Source: Thermodesulfobacteriaceae bacterium UBA6232 (lineage in GTDB: Bacteria; Desulfobacterota; Thermodesulfobacteria; Thermodesulfobacteriales; Thermodesulfobacteriaceae). Taken from it: a DNA stretch of 64,000 bases. The number at the start of each line of letters is the position of its first letter. Within the stretch, counting starts at the first letter, position 1. This document shows, in pieces, positions 25,148-33,409 of this stretch. The DNA is taken from the NCBI GenBank assembly GCA_002441555.1, contig DJWK01000026.1, positions 4,322 through 68,321 of the forward strand. The letters run 5' to 3'. The notes under the pieces were generated by a model, which did not search any database, was not told the origin of the DNA, and was given only the letters and a program-made list of their open reading frames with translations. A program made the position numbers and the translations under genes.

Positions 25148-26508
25148 ATTAGTCCTTCAAGCCTACCTGTCATATAAAGGGCTTCTTCTGGAAGGTGGTC
25201 AGTTTTTCCTGATAGGATTGCTTCGCAACCCTTTAAGGTTTCTTCAAGAGGTACATGCACTCCCTTTCTTCCAGTGAATTCTTCAGTGGTGAAAAAGGGT
25301 TGAGTTAAAAATTTTTCAAGCCTCCTTGCTCTTTTTACAACTATACGATCCTGATGAGAGAGTTCTTCAATTCCCATAAGGGCAATGATATCTTTAAGTT
25401 CACGATATCTTGCAAAGTGTTCTCTTACCAGCTGGGCTATTTCATAATGGCGTTCTCCAATTATTTCAGGATTAAGAAGTTTTGAGGTTGAGGAAAGGGG
25501 ATCAACAGCAGGGTAAAGCCCTTGAGCTGCCATACTTCTTGAAAGAATTACCACTGTATCAAGATAGGGGAAAACACTTGCACAACCCGGATCAGTAATA
25601 TCGTCTGCGGGTACATAGATAGCCTGTACCGAGGTTATTGTGCCTTTTTCAGTTGAAATGAGTCTATCTTGAATTTCTGCCATCTCTAAGGCAAGGGTTG
25701 GTTGATAGCCTACCCTGGAAGGGAAACGTCCAAGAAGCATGGATACTTCACAACCTGCCTGCACAAAACGATAGATATTATCTACAATAAAAAGTACATC
25801 CATTCCTTGGTCTCTGAAGTATTCAGCCACTGTGATAGCAGAAAGAGGGGTGCGAAAACGAATACCCGGAGCTTCTTGCATCTGACCAAGAATAACTACA
25901 GATTTTTCAAGGATCCCGAGGTTTTTAAGATCCATAAAAAGTTCATGCCCCTCTCTCATTCTTTCACCTACCCCGCAAAATACGGAAATTCCTTTGTAAA
26001 ATTGTGCAATTTTATAAATAAATTCCATAAGAAGTACCGTTTTTCCTACTCCCGCTCCTCCAAAAAGACCAACTTTGCCACCGTAGGGAAAAGGAGAAAG
26101 AAGATCAACAATTTTTACACCAATCTCCATTATTCCTTTAAGGGGCATACTTTCAAGAGTTTCTTCAGAAACTTTGTAAATGGGAGCGTATTTCACCTCT
26201 TTAAGAGGTGGCCCACCATCAAGAGGGTCACCTTTGAAATTAAGGATTCTACCAAGAAGGGAATCACCGACGGGATACATAAGAGGTTGGTTATAGGTAT
26301 AAAGAGACATGCCTCTTTTTAATCCTTCTGTTGCCCCAAGGGATAAAGCAAGCACCCTCTGATTTTCCATATGGGCAGAAACTTCAAAAAGAAGATCCCT
26401 TTCTTCAAGAAATATCACAGATCTAAGGGGAGGAAGATATTCTGGAAATTCTGCCTCTATTATGTGCCCGTGGATAGCTCTTATAAAGCCATAATTTATT
26501 TGCTCCAT
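25144..26508 (-). CDS. atpD: ATP synthase beta subunit (N-ATPase)
   Basis: Catalytic subunit of F1. Walker A GGAGVGKTVLLMEFI is near residue 145, the catalytic glutamate in GVGERMREGHEL near 180, and DPGCASVFPYLDTVVILSRS carries the late conserved region. 454 residues. It is the first gene of the operon, unlike standard F-ATPases where beta follows gamma. ATG at 26508 lies 9 bases after a TATAAT box and has no ribosome-binding site, so the operon mRNA may be leaderless. Confidence 0.95.
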   Translation of the reverse strand: MEQINYGFIRAIHGHIIEAEFPEYLPPLRSVIFLEERDLLFEVSAHMENQRVLALSLGATEGLKRGMSLYTYNQPLMYPVGDSLLGRILNFKGDPLDGGPPLKEVKYAPIYKVSEETLESMPLKGIMEIGVKIVDLLSPFPYGGKVGLFGGAGVGKTVLLMEFIYKIAQFYKGISVFCGVGERMREGHELFMDLKNLGILEKSVVILGQMQEAPGIRFRTPLSAITVAEYFRDQGMDVLFIVDNIYRFVQAGCEVSMLLGRFPSRVGYQPTLALEMAEIQDRLISTEKGTITSVQAIYVPADDITDPGCASVFPYLDTVVILSRSMAAQGLYPAVDPLSSTSKLLNPEIIGERHYEIAQLVREHFARYRELKDIIALMGIEELSHQDRIVVKRARRLEKFLTQPFFTTEEFTGRKGVHVPLEETLKGCEAILSGKTDHLPEEALYMTGRLEGLI

Positions 26509-26517
26509 TTGAAAAAG

Positions 26518-26546
26518 ATTATATTGAAAATTTTAAATAAAGACAA
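26518..26546 (-). promoter_or_regulatory. Promoter of the N-ATPase operon
   Basis: On the minus strand: TTGTCT (26546-26541), 17-base spacer, TATAAT (26523-26518). The atpD ATG begins 9 bases after the -10, giving a predicted leader of only 2-3 bases. Confidence 0.6.
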
Positions 26547-26552
26547 GAAATA

Positions 26553-27947
26553 TTATTTTCCGATACAAAAACGGGAAAAGATTTCAGAGAGAAGGTCTTC
26601 AGTGGTAACCTCTCCAATAATTTCGGAAAGAGAACTAATGGCAGCTCTTAATTCTATGGAAAGGAGTTCTGGAAGAGGTTCACTTTTCTTAAGTTCCTTT
26701 ATAGCATCTTCAAGATGTCTTTTTGCCTTTTCAAGGGCGGCCTTTTGCCTAAGATTGGGGACCACCTCAGGAATAGAAGTTGATTTTTCTGAAATAATTT
26801 TTTCATAAATTTTTTGAGAAAGAAGATCAAGATTAATTTCTTCTTTAACGGAAATCTCTATAATTTCCTCTTTGTCTTTAAAAAGTCTCCTCCATTCTTC
26901 AAGGTAATTAGGGCTTATATCAATTTTATTTAGGACTGTCAAATGGGGATATTCTTTTACCTTTTCATAAAGGTTTAAAACCTCTTCATTGAGAGGTTCG
27001 GTTACATCAATCAAAAAAAGTACAAGGTCAGCCTCTTTAAGTTTTTGAAAGGCCCTTTCCACACCGATTTTTTCCACAGGGTCTTCCGTTTCCCTAAGGC
27101 CCGCTGTATCAATAAGTTTTACAGGAAGCCCCTTTAAATAAGCCTCCTCCTCAAGAAAGTCCCTGGTAGTTCCTGGAATAGGGGTTACAATGGCCCTTTC
27201 TTCCTTCAAAAGGGCATTCATAAGAGAGGATTTTCCCACATTGGGTTTTCCAGAAATTACAAGATTAATGCCCTCCCGATAAATTTTCCCTTCCTCATAA
27301 CTCTTGATTAGGTGGTCTATTTCGGGAATAATTTCCCTTTCAATGAGTTCAATAATTTCTGGAGGATTCATGATTTCTATATCCTCTTCAGGAAAATCTA
27401 TGGCAGATTCTACCTGAGCAAGGGCAAGAAGAAGTTTTTCCCTTAAGGTATTTACTTTTTCTGAAAGCTTTCCTGAGAGGCTACTTATGGCAAGCTTTAA
27501 GGCCTTTTCACTTCTTGCGGAAATTATTTCTTCAATGGCCTCAGCCTGAGCAAGATCAATTCTTCCATTTAAAAAGGCCCTTAAGGTAAATTCTCCTGGT
27601 TGGGCAGGCCTTGCTCCTTCTCTGAGAACTAATTCCAAAATTTTTCTCAAATTTACATATCCGCTGTGGGCATGAATTTCTACTACATCTTCCCGGGTAT
27701 AACTGTAAGGTTTTTTCATGTAAACCACAAGCACTTCGTCTATTCTTTCCCCTGTTTCTGGATCCACAATGAAGCCATAGTAAAAGCGATGGGACTCAAA
27801 GTGAGAACGGGTTTTTACAGGTTTGAAGATTTTTTTAAGGATTTCTAAGGAATTTTCGCCACTTATTTTAATAACGCCAATTGCCCCCCTTCCAGGAGGG
27901 GTGGCAATGGCGGCAATAGTATCCTCAAAATAAAGCTTTGGCTCCAC
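26553..27947 (-). CDS. mnmE: tRNA modification GTPase MnmE
   Basis: GTPase that with MnmG installs the carboxymethylaminomethyl group on wobble uridine 34. The N-terminal folate-binding domain includes PPGRGAIGVIKISG, the helical domain follows, and the inserted G domain has GKPNVGKSSLMNAL near residue 230, DTAGLRE and NKID. The C-terminal CIGK is complete. 464 residues. The start is GTG directly abutting the jag stop. No mnmG is in the window. Confidence 0.96.
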   Translation of the reverse strand: MEPKLYFEDTIAAIATPPGRGAIGVIKISGENSLEILKKIFKPVKTRSHFESHRFYYGFIVDPETGERIDEVLVVYMKKPYSYTREDVVEIHAHSGYVNLRKILELVLREGARPAQPGEFTLRAFLNGRIDLAQAEAIEEIISARSEKALKLAISSLSGKLSEKVNTLREKLLLALAQVESAIDFPEEDIEIMNPPEIIELIEREIIPEIDHLIKSYEEGKIYREGINLVISGKPNVGKSSLMNALLKEERAIVTPIPGTTRDFLEEEAYLKGLPVKLIDTAGLRETEDPVEKIGVERAFQKLKEADLVLFLIDVTEPLNEEVLNLYEKVKEYPHLTVLNKIDISPNYLEEWRRLFKDKEEIIEISVKEEINLDLLSQKIYEKIISEKSTSIPEVVPNLRQKAALEKAKRHLEDAIKELKKSEPLPELLSIELRAAISSLSEIIGEVTTEDLLSEIFSRFCIGK

Positions 27948-28589
27948 TTAAGCTTCTTTCCACCTCAGTACTACCTTTTTACCTCTTGAATCTTCCTGAA
28001 TTTCAGCAGCAATGTTAGGCTCATCTTTGACCCTATTAAGCACAAGTCTTTCTTCTCTTTTGTTTCCAATTCTTACTGCTCTTTCCTTTTTGTCTTCCTT
28101 GATTAACTCAAGGGCACGTTCTACTGCCTTTACAAGTCTCTTTTCTCTTTCAAGATCAACTCCCCTTACTTTAAGATTTATCTTTGGGCCAACCCCCAAG
28201 GCTTTAGCCACAATTTTATTGGTAAGATATTCAAGGGCTGAAAGAGGCTCCCCCTCATTCTGCAGAAGATAACGTGTATCAGGCCCAGAGAAAATGATAT
28301 CAACTTCCATTTTTTCTCCCAAAAGCTGGGTCTGGGTCTCTATCTGAAAATCCATATGATAAAAAAGCTCTTTTAGAAAGGAAAGGGCTCTTGTTGCCCT
28401 TTCACTTAGAATTTTATCGGGTTTAATCATAAAATTTGCTTTGATTTTTTTACTAGAGCCAAGCATTCCTCCAGAGGTATATTCAAGGATTTCAATTTTT
28501 AAATCCTCTGGCAAACAACCCAAATCCTGACAGGCCTTTTCAACCATTTGATCAAGGCTTTTTCCTTCAAGTTCTAAAATTTTGCTCAT
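27948..28589 (-). CDS. jag: Jag/KhpB-type RNA-binding protein (Jag-N, KH, R3H)
   Basis: RNA-binding protein of the yidC cluster. The N-terminal Jag domain (EGKSLDQMVEKACQDLG, EYTSGGMLGSSKK) is followed by a KH-like region near residues 80-145 and an R3H-like end. 213 residues. It lies 14 bases after yidC and directly abuts mnmE. In other bacteria KhpB partners KhpA in cell-wall and division control; no khpA is seen here. Confidence 0.9.
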   Translation of the reverse strand: MSKILELEGKSLDQMVEKACQDLGCLPEDLKIEILEYTSGGMLGSSKKIKANFMIKPDKILSERATRALSFLKELFYHMDFQIETQTQLLGEKMEVDIIFSGPDTRYLLQNEGEPLSALEYLTNKIVAKALGVGPKINLKVRGVDLEREKRLVKAVERALELIKEDKKERAVRIGNKREERLVLNRVKDEPNIAAEIQEDSRGKKVVLRWKEA

Positions 28590-28603
28590 GGCTCCACCTC
28601 TCC

Positions 28604-30238
28604 TTATCTGGTTTTTAAAGATTTAAAGGTTATCAATTGCTGAATTATAGATAAAAGATTATTCACAAACCAATAAAGGACAAGTCCTGAGGGAAAATTT
28701 ATAAAAAGAAAGGTGAAAAATATAGGTAAAAGAAGCATAATTTTTTCCTGGGTTGGATCCAAAGTGGTAGGAGTAAGTTTTTGCTGAATAAACATGGAGA
28801 CACCCATAAGAATAGTTAAAAGGGGAATGCCACCAAGCCAAGGTATTTCAAAGGAGGAAATATAAAGGCGCTCAGGTGCAGAAAGGTCATTAATCCAGAG
28901 GATAAAGGGAGCATGCCTTAATTCAATAGCCATAAGAAGAACTTTATAAAAGGCAATAAAAACGGGAATTTGAATAAGAATGGGAAGACACCCAGAGAAA
29001 GGATTAATTTTATGAGTTCTATAAAGATTCATAAGTTCTTTTTGAAGGGTCTGGGGATCATCTTTATACTTTTCTCTCAATTTCTGAAAAACAGGTTGTA
29101 GCTCTTGCATTTTCTTCATACTGCGATAGCTGATATGATTAAGAGGATAAAAGAGGGCTCTTATAAGAAAGGTTATGATCACAATAGCCCAGCCGTAATT
29201 GTGGGTAAACTGGTAGAAAAACTTAAGAAGATAAAGGAGGGGCTTTGCTACAAAGTCAAAGATTCCAAAATAAAGGGATTTGGCAAGAAGGGGATATTCC
29301 TTTTTTAATTCTTCGGCTTTTTTAGGTCCCATATAAATTTTGAATTTAAAAATTCTTTCTTCTCCTGGCTTTAATTCAAACTCAGGCCCCCAGAAAATAT
29401 ATTCATTCACATTTTCGGAGATTTTTCTAAAGGTACCTTTAAAAGTTCCGTTATAAAGGGGTATTAAGGCTGAAAGAAAATAAACATCCATATACCCGAG
29501 ATATTTAATTGGTCCAACATATTCAGAAAGGGTATCCTTTAATTTAACCTCCTCAAGGTGATCGGTGTAATAAAAGGGCCCTTTAAAGACATATCCACTC
29601 CCCTGAGAAAAAGGGGAAAAAACTCCTCTTACAAGAAGTCTATCCTTAAAGGTTTCGTTAGAAAGATTGCGAAGTTTTATCTCCCAATCAAAATAATAGG
29701 AAAAACCCTTAACAATAAGTCTTTTTTCCATTTCAAGAGGGTAATATCTTCCTTTAAAAAAAAGCTCTTTTTTTTCCTTGGGAGAAACTTCAATCCTTTC
29801 TGGATTTTGGTCTTCAAAGGGAATCACTGCAAAATGAGGAATTTGTGTCAAATAAATCTCAGGTGGAAGGGCTTCTTTTGGAGCTGATACAAGTTCTACA
29901 GCTTCCTTATTTTTTAGATCTTTTTTGTAATTAAGAAGTTTTAAAGATTTAAATCTTACCCCCAAATTGGTAAGTTCCCCTTCAAAATAGGGGGTTTTAA
30001 TTAGAATTGATTTTTCAGGAAGGGTATTCCTTGTTGTAGCATTAAATACTTGGAACTCCTTTGAAGAAGAAATTTTATTTGAGATGGCTTCATTAGTTTG
30101 ATTAACTTGGTTTGTGAAATTCCCTTGTGTGAAATTCCCTTGTGGAAGGGGAGGGAAAAAGTATTTCGTATAAAAATATTGAAACAAAATGAGAACACCA
30201 AGAGAAAGTATGATAGCAAGAAGCACCCTGTTATCCAT
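28604..30238 (-). CDS. yidC: Membrane protein insertase YidC
   Basis: Inserts and folds inner-membrane proteins with or without Sec. The N-terminal membrane span and a large periplasmic beta domain (about residues 70-330) are of the Gram-negative type. The conserved five-span core follows, with NYGWAIVIITFLIRALFYPL carrying the hydrophilic-groove arginine and INPFSGCLPILIQIPVFIAF. 544 residues. It overlaps yidD by 8 bases. In the canonical rpmH-rnpA-yidD-yidC-jag-mnmE order. Confidence 0.96.
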   Translation of the reverse strand: MDNRVLLAIILSLGVLILFQYFYTKYFFPPLPQGNFTQGNFTNQVNQTNEAISNKISSSKEFQVFNATTRNTLPEKSILIKTPYFEGELTNLGVRFKSLKLLNYKKDLKNKEAVELVSAPKEALPPEIYLTQIPHFAVIPFEDQNPERIEVSPKEKKELFFKGRYYPLEMEKRLIVKGFSYYFDWEIKLRNLSNETFKDRLLVRGVFSPFSQGSGYVFKGPFYYTDHLEEVKLKDTLSEYVGPIKYLGYMDVYFLSALIPLYNGTFKGTFRKISENVNEYIFWGPEFELKPGEERIFKFKIYMGPKKAEELKKEYPLLAKSLYFGIFDFVAKPLLYLLKFFYQFTHNYGWAIVIITFLIRALFYPLNHISYRSMKKMQELQPVFQKLREKYKDDPQTLQKELMNLYRTHKINPFSGCLPILIQIPVFIAFYKVLLMAIELRHAPFILWINDLSAPERLYISSFEIPWLGGIPLLTILMGVSMFIQQKLTPTTLDPTQEKIMLLLPIFFTFLFINFPSGLVLYWFVNNLLSIIQQLITFKSLKTR

Positions 30239-30488
30239 GTTTTTTCTCCTCTAAGAAATCTTTTTCTGGGGGTAAATCCACTCCTCCTGGAAAAAGGGGA
30301 TTGCATTTAAGAAATCTTCTTAAGGCTAAAAATCCGCCTTTTAAAACTCCCTGATTTAAAATTACCCTTTTGGCATACTCACTGCAACTTGGATAATATC
30401 TACAATTAATTCCAAAGTGAAGAGAAAGAATGGGTGAGACAAATCTTTGATAAAAGGACAATCCTTTAAGAAAGAGAGTTTTCATCAT
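30231..30488 (-). CDS. yidD: Membrane protein insertion efficiency factor YidD
   Basis: Small amphipathic protein assisting YidC. FYQRFVSPIL, CRYYPSCSEYAKR and the C-terminal RFLKCNPLFPGGVD are diagnostic. 85 residues. It overlaps rnpA upstream by 23 bases and yidC downstream by 8. Confidence 0.94.
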   Translation of the reverse strand: MMKTLFLKGLSFYQRFVSPILSLHFGINCRYYPSCSEYAKRVILNQGVLKGGFLALRRFLKCNPLFPGGVDLPPEKDFLEEKKHG

Positions 30489-30849
30489 AAGAAAAATTCT
30501 TATCTCCCTTAGAAAGATGGGTTTTCAAAATTTCCAGAAGCTCCCAGTAATTAAGGGTTTTTACATTAGGATGTGGTATAATTACCAAATCTGCGCTTTC
30601 TGGGAAAAGATCCTTATTTTTTCTAAAAACCTCTCTAAGAAGCCTTTTCACTTTATTTCTCTCACAGGCCTTACCAATTTTTGAGGAAACCACAAGTCCG
30701 AGTCTTCTATACCCAAGTTTGTTATGAGTATATATTATTAAAAGATATTTATCAATCCAGATTTTTTTTCCTTCTTTAAAAACTCTTTCAAAGTCTCTAT
30801 TTAAAGTGAGGCGCTCCCTTTTGGAAAGCCCCTCTTTTTTAAAGGACAC
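30466..30849 (-). CDS. rnpA: Ribonuclease P protein component
   Basis: Protein subunit that assists RNase P RNA in 5' tRNA maturation. RNRD-like LTLNRDFERVFKEG near the start and the RNR motif as KACERNKVKRLLREVFR are visible. 127 residues. The start is GTG at 30849, three bases after the rpmH stop. No rnpB gene was recognised in the window. Confidence 0.92.
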   Translation of the reverse strand: MSFKKEGLSKRERLTLNRDFERVFKEGKKIWIDKYLLIIYTHNKLGYRRLGLVVSSKIGKACERNKVKRLLREVFRKNKDLFPESADLVIIPHPNVKTLNYWELLEILKTHLSKGDKNFSYDENSLS

Positions 30850-30852
30850 TTT

Positions 30853-30990
30853 TTATACAGTTAAACGCCAGCGGCCTTTTCTTCTTCTATTTTTAAGAAT
30901 TCTTCTTCCTGATCTTGTTTTCATCCTTGCTCTAAAACCATGCCTTCTTTTCATCTTAAGCCTACTTGGCTGATAAGTTCTTTTTGGCAT
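30853..30990 (-). CDS. rpmH: 50S ribosomal protein L34
   Basis: 45-residue basic protein of the large ribosomal subunit. It begins MPKRTYQPSRLKMKRRHGF, followed by RARMKTRSGRRIL and ending GRWRLTV, a standard L34. GGAGGAAG lies before the ATG. It heads the rpmH-rnpA-yidD-yidC-jag-mnmE cluster, driven by a TGCTAAAAT box at 31038-31030 on the minus strand. dnaA, its usual neighbour, is 11.6 kb away. Confidence 0.95.
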   Translation of the reverse strand: MPKRTYQPSRLKMKRRHGFRARMKTRSGRRILKNRRRKGRWRLTV

Positions 30991-31029
30991 AGGAGCTTCC
31001 TCCTTAATTGAGAAACTTGAATTGGCACT

Positions 31030-31068
31030 ATTTTAGCACCTTTCCAAAAAATTTCTATATGCTAAAAT
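31030..31068. promoter_or_regulatory. Divergent extended -10 promoters between rpmH and trpC
   Basis: ATTTTAGCA (31030-31038) and TGCTAAAAT (31060-31068) form an inverted repeat 21 bases apart. Each arm read outward is an extended -10 (TG-N-TAAAAT), one facing rpmH and one facing trpC. The trpC ATG is 7 bases after its -10, with no ribosome-binding site. Neither has a clear -35. Confidence 0.5.
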
Positions 31069-31075
31069 TAAAAAA

Positions 31076-31858
31076 ATGAACCGGATTCTTCACAATATTC
31101 TTCTTGATAAATACTACGAAGTCTTAAAAAGAAAGCAAAGAGGGCTTTATTATAAGCCCTTTTATGATCGGCCACCTTTTAATTTAAAAGCTTATCTTGA
31201 GAAAGAAAAATTTATTATTATTGCTGAAGTAAAAAAGGCTTCTCCTCTTAAGGGAAGCCTACGACGAGATTTTAATCCCCTTCAACTTGCTAAAGCTTAT
31301 GAGAGAGCTGGGGCAAAGGCCATTTCGGTAATTACTGAAGAAAACTACTTTTATGGCTCTCTGGAATATCTTGCAGGGATAAGAACCTTAACGGAACTTC
31401 CTCTCTTGAGAAAAGATTTTATTCTTGATCCCATTCAACTTGAAGAGGCTAAAGCCTTTGGAGCAGATTTTGTTTTACTGATTTCTGGAATCCTTTCTGC
31501 TGACGATTTAAAAGAGCTTTTAAAATACACCAAAAAAATTGGACTTTCTGCCTTGGTTGAGGTTCATAGCTCCGAGGATCTTGAAAAGGCTCTATCATCT
31601 GGGGCAGAGGTTATAGGAATAAATAATCGCAATCTTGAAACCCTTGAACTTAATCCCAAACATTGTTATAATTTGCTACCTCAAGTTCCTAAAAGAATTC
31701 CAGTGATTGCCGAATCTGGTATTAATACTCCCCAGGAGGTTATGGCCTTAAAAAAGGCGGGTTTTAGAGGGGTTTTAATTGGAACCTCTCTTGTTAAGTC
31801 CAAAAATCCTGAAGAAGCTTTAAAAAAAATGGTAGAGGTTGTCAAAGATGAAGCTTAA
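31076..31858 (+). CDS. trpC: Indole-3-glycerol phosphate synthase
   Basis: TIM-barrel enzyme of tryptophan synthesis that closes CdRP to indole-3-glycerol phosphate. EVKKASPLKGSLRRDF with the catalytic lysine, LLRKDFILDPIQL, INNRNLETL and VIAESGI are family signatures. 260 residues. It has no ribosome-binding site and starts 7 bases after a TAAAAT box. No other trp genes are adjacent; it is followed by hisI and hisG with overlapping ends. Confidence 0.95.
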   Translation: MNRILHNILLDKYYEVLKRKQRGLYYKPFYDRPPFNLKAYLEKEKFIIIAEVKKASPLKGSLRRDFNPLQLAKAYERAGAKAISVITEENYFYGSLEYLAGIRTLTELPLLRKDFILDPIQLEEAKAFGADFVLLISGILSADDLKELLKYTKKIGLSALVEVHSSEDLEKALSSGAEVIGINNRNLETLELNPKHCYNLLPQVPKRIPVIAESGINTPQEVMALKKAGFRGVLIGTSLVKSKNPEEALKKMVEVVKDEA

Positions 31859-32228
31859 TTTTGAAAAGGGAGGGGGTTTAATCCCTGTTATTGTTCAGGA
31901 TTATGAAACTGGGAAGGTTCTCATGCTTGGCTTTATGAATGAAGAGGCCTACAAAAAAACTTTAGAAACAGGAAGAGTCTGTTTTTATAGCAGAACCCGT
32001 AACAAACTTTGGATAAAAGGAGAGACCTCAGGGCATTTTCTTGAGGTAAAAGAAATTTATGTTGATTGTGATAATGATACCCTTCTTGTAAAAGTTAAGC
32101 CCCATGGTCCGGTATGTCATGAAGGATATGAGTCCTGTTTTTATAGAAGGTTAAATTCTAAAGGTAATTGGGAGATAATTGAGGAGAAACAATTTCAACC
32201 GGAGGAGGTTTATGGAAAGAGTACTTAA
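31848..32228 (+). CDS. hisI: Phosphoribosyl-AMP cyclohydrolase
   Basis: Third step of histidine synthesis; zinc-dependent opening of the purine ring of PR-AMP. MLGFMNEEAY, FYSRTRNKLWIKGETSGHF and the metal-site cysteines (VDCDNDTL, GPVCHEGYESCFYRRL) are present. About 126 residues, the monofunctional form with no HisE domain. ATG at 31848 overlaps trpC by 11 bases; the in-frame TTG at 31839 is less likely. Confidence 0.94.
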   Translation: MKLNFEKGGGLIPVIVQDYETGKVLMLGFMNEEAYKKTLETGRVCFYSRTRNKLWIKGETSGHFLEVKEIYVDCDNDTLLVKVKPHGPVCHEGYESCFYRRLNSKGNWEIIEEKQFQPEEVYGKST

Positions 32229-33087
32229 ATTTGGTATCCCCAAAGGAAGCCTTGAAAAAGCAACTATTGAACTTTTTGAAAAGGCAGGTTGGACAATTGA
32301 GGTGCATCACAGAAGCTATTTTCCTGAGGTGGATGACCCCGAGCTTGAAATGGTTATCTGTAGACCTCAGGAGATGAGTCGCTATGTGGAAACCGGTATT
32401 CTTGATGCAGGAATTACAGGAAAGGACTGGATTCTTGACAATAATTCTGATGTGGTGGTAGTGGAAGATCTTCCTTATTCCAAGGTTAGTAAAAGACCAG
32501 CAAGATGGGTAATTGCTGTAAGAGCTGATTCTGACATTAAAACCCTTGAAGACCTAAGGGGAAAAAAAATAAGCACAGAGCTTGTTAATTATACCAAGAG
32601 ATTTTTTGAAGAAAAGGGAATACCCGTTGAGGTGTCCTATTCCTGGGGGGCAACAGAGGCTAAAGTAGTTCAGGGACTCTGCGATGCCATTGTTGAGGTA
32701 ACAGAAACGGGAACCACCATTAAGGCTCATGGTTTAAAAATTATTTATGAGATGCTTATCACCTATCCACAACTTATAGCCAATAAAGAGGCTTGGGAGG
32801 ATCCCTGGAAAAGAAAAAAAATTCAACAAATTGCTGTTTTGCTCAAAGGTGCTTTAAATTCTCATAAAAAAGTGGGATTAAAGATGAATGTTCCAGCAGA
32901 AAACCTTGAAAAGGTAGTTTCTATTCTGCCAAGCATTACCGCTCCTACCATTTCAAAATTATATAATGCTGACTGGTATGCCCTTGAGGTTGTGGTCTCA
33001 GAAAAAGAAGTAAGAGATCTTGTTCCCAAATTGCTGGAATATGGTGTTCAGGGGATTATAGAATACAGTCTTAACAAAATTATTTGA
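32212..33087 (+). CDS. hisG: ATP phosphoribosyltransferase (HisG, long form)
   Basis: First step of histidine synthesis, joining ATP and PRPP. GIPKGSLEKATIELF at the start, DAGITGKDWI and VEVTETGTTIKAHGL are HisG signatures. About 291 residues includes the C-terminal regulatory domain of the long form, usually histidine-inhibited and not needing HisZ. ATG at 32212 is chosen because GGAGGAGG precedes it, giving a 17-base overlap with hisI. Confidence 0.94.
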   Translation: MERVLKFGIPKGSLEKATIELFEKAGWTIEVHHRSYFPEVDDPELEMVICRPQEMSRYVETGILDAGITGKDWILDNNSDVVVVEDLPYSKVSKRPARWVIAVRADSDIKTLEDLRGKKISTELVNYTKRFFEEKGIPVEVSYSWGATEAKVVQGLCDAIVEVTETGTTIKAHGLKIIYEMLITYPQLIANKEAWEDPWKRKKIQQIAVLLKGALNSHKKVGLKMNVPAENLEKVVSILPSITAPTISKLYNADWYALEVVVSEKEVRDLVPKLLEYGVQGIIEYSLNKII

Positions 33088-33094
33088 GGGGCCT

Positions 33095-33409
33095 ATGCAG
33101 AGACTTCCTGTAAGTTATCTTAAGCCTGGTATGAAAACTTATGAGGAGGTTTATGATGCTCAGGGGAGGGTCCTTTGCGGAAAGGGGGTAGAGCTTACCG
33201 AAGAAATGATTAAACGTTTTTCTGAACTTGGGGTTAGTTATGTAACTGTTGATGGGACCCCTGTGAAATTGCCCTGGGAAAAAACCCTTGAAGAAGAACT
33301 ACAGGAACTTGAAAAAAGATTTGAAGGTATTAGAGATGAAAATTTACTTCAAATAAAAGAAATTATAAAAGAACTTCTTTATGAAAAGCATAAGGCAAGT
33401 TCTCCATGA
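33095..33409 (+). CDS. Small protein similar to HD-GYP-associated N-terminal domain
   Basis: Function unknown. LPVSYLKPGMKTYEEVYDAQG and VLCGKGVELTEEMIKRF followed by a GVSYVTV strand resemble the domain that precedes many HD-GYP or HDOD proteins. The remainder is a charged helix (residues 65-100). 104 residues. Its stop overlaps the start of an HDOD gene, so the pair probably represents one function split over two genes. Confidence 0.6.
   Translation: MQRLPVSYLKPGMKTYEEVYDAQGRVLCGKGVELTEEMIKRFSELGVSYVTVDGTPVKLPWEKTLEEELQELEKRFEGIRDENLLQIKEIIKELLYEKHKASSP

Noticed and set aside
25702..26322. 206-codon plus-strand open frame opposite atpD
   Set aside because: Lies entirely within the strongly conserved beta-subunit gene; composition is that of an antisense shadow.
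31023..31038. Sigma-54-like element TGGCAC-N5-TAGCA upstream of trpC
   Set aside because: GG-N10-GC spacing fits, but the -12 part differs from TTGCA and it coincides with the inverted-repeat promoter arm. trpC is also an unlikely sigma-54 target.
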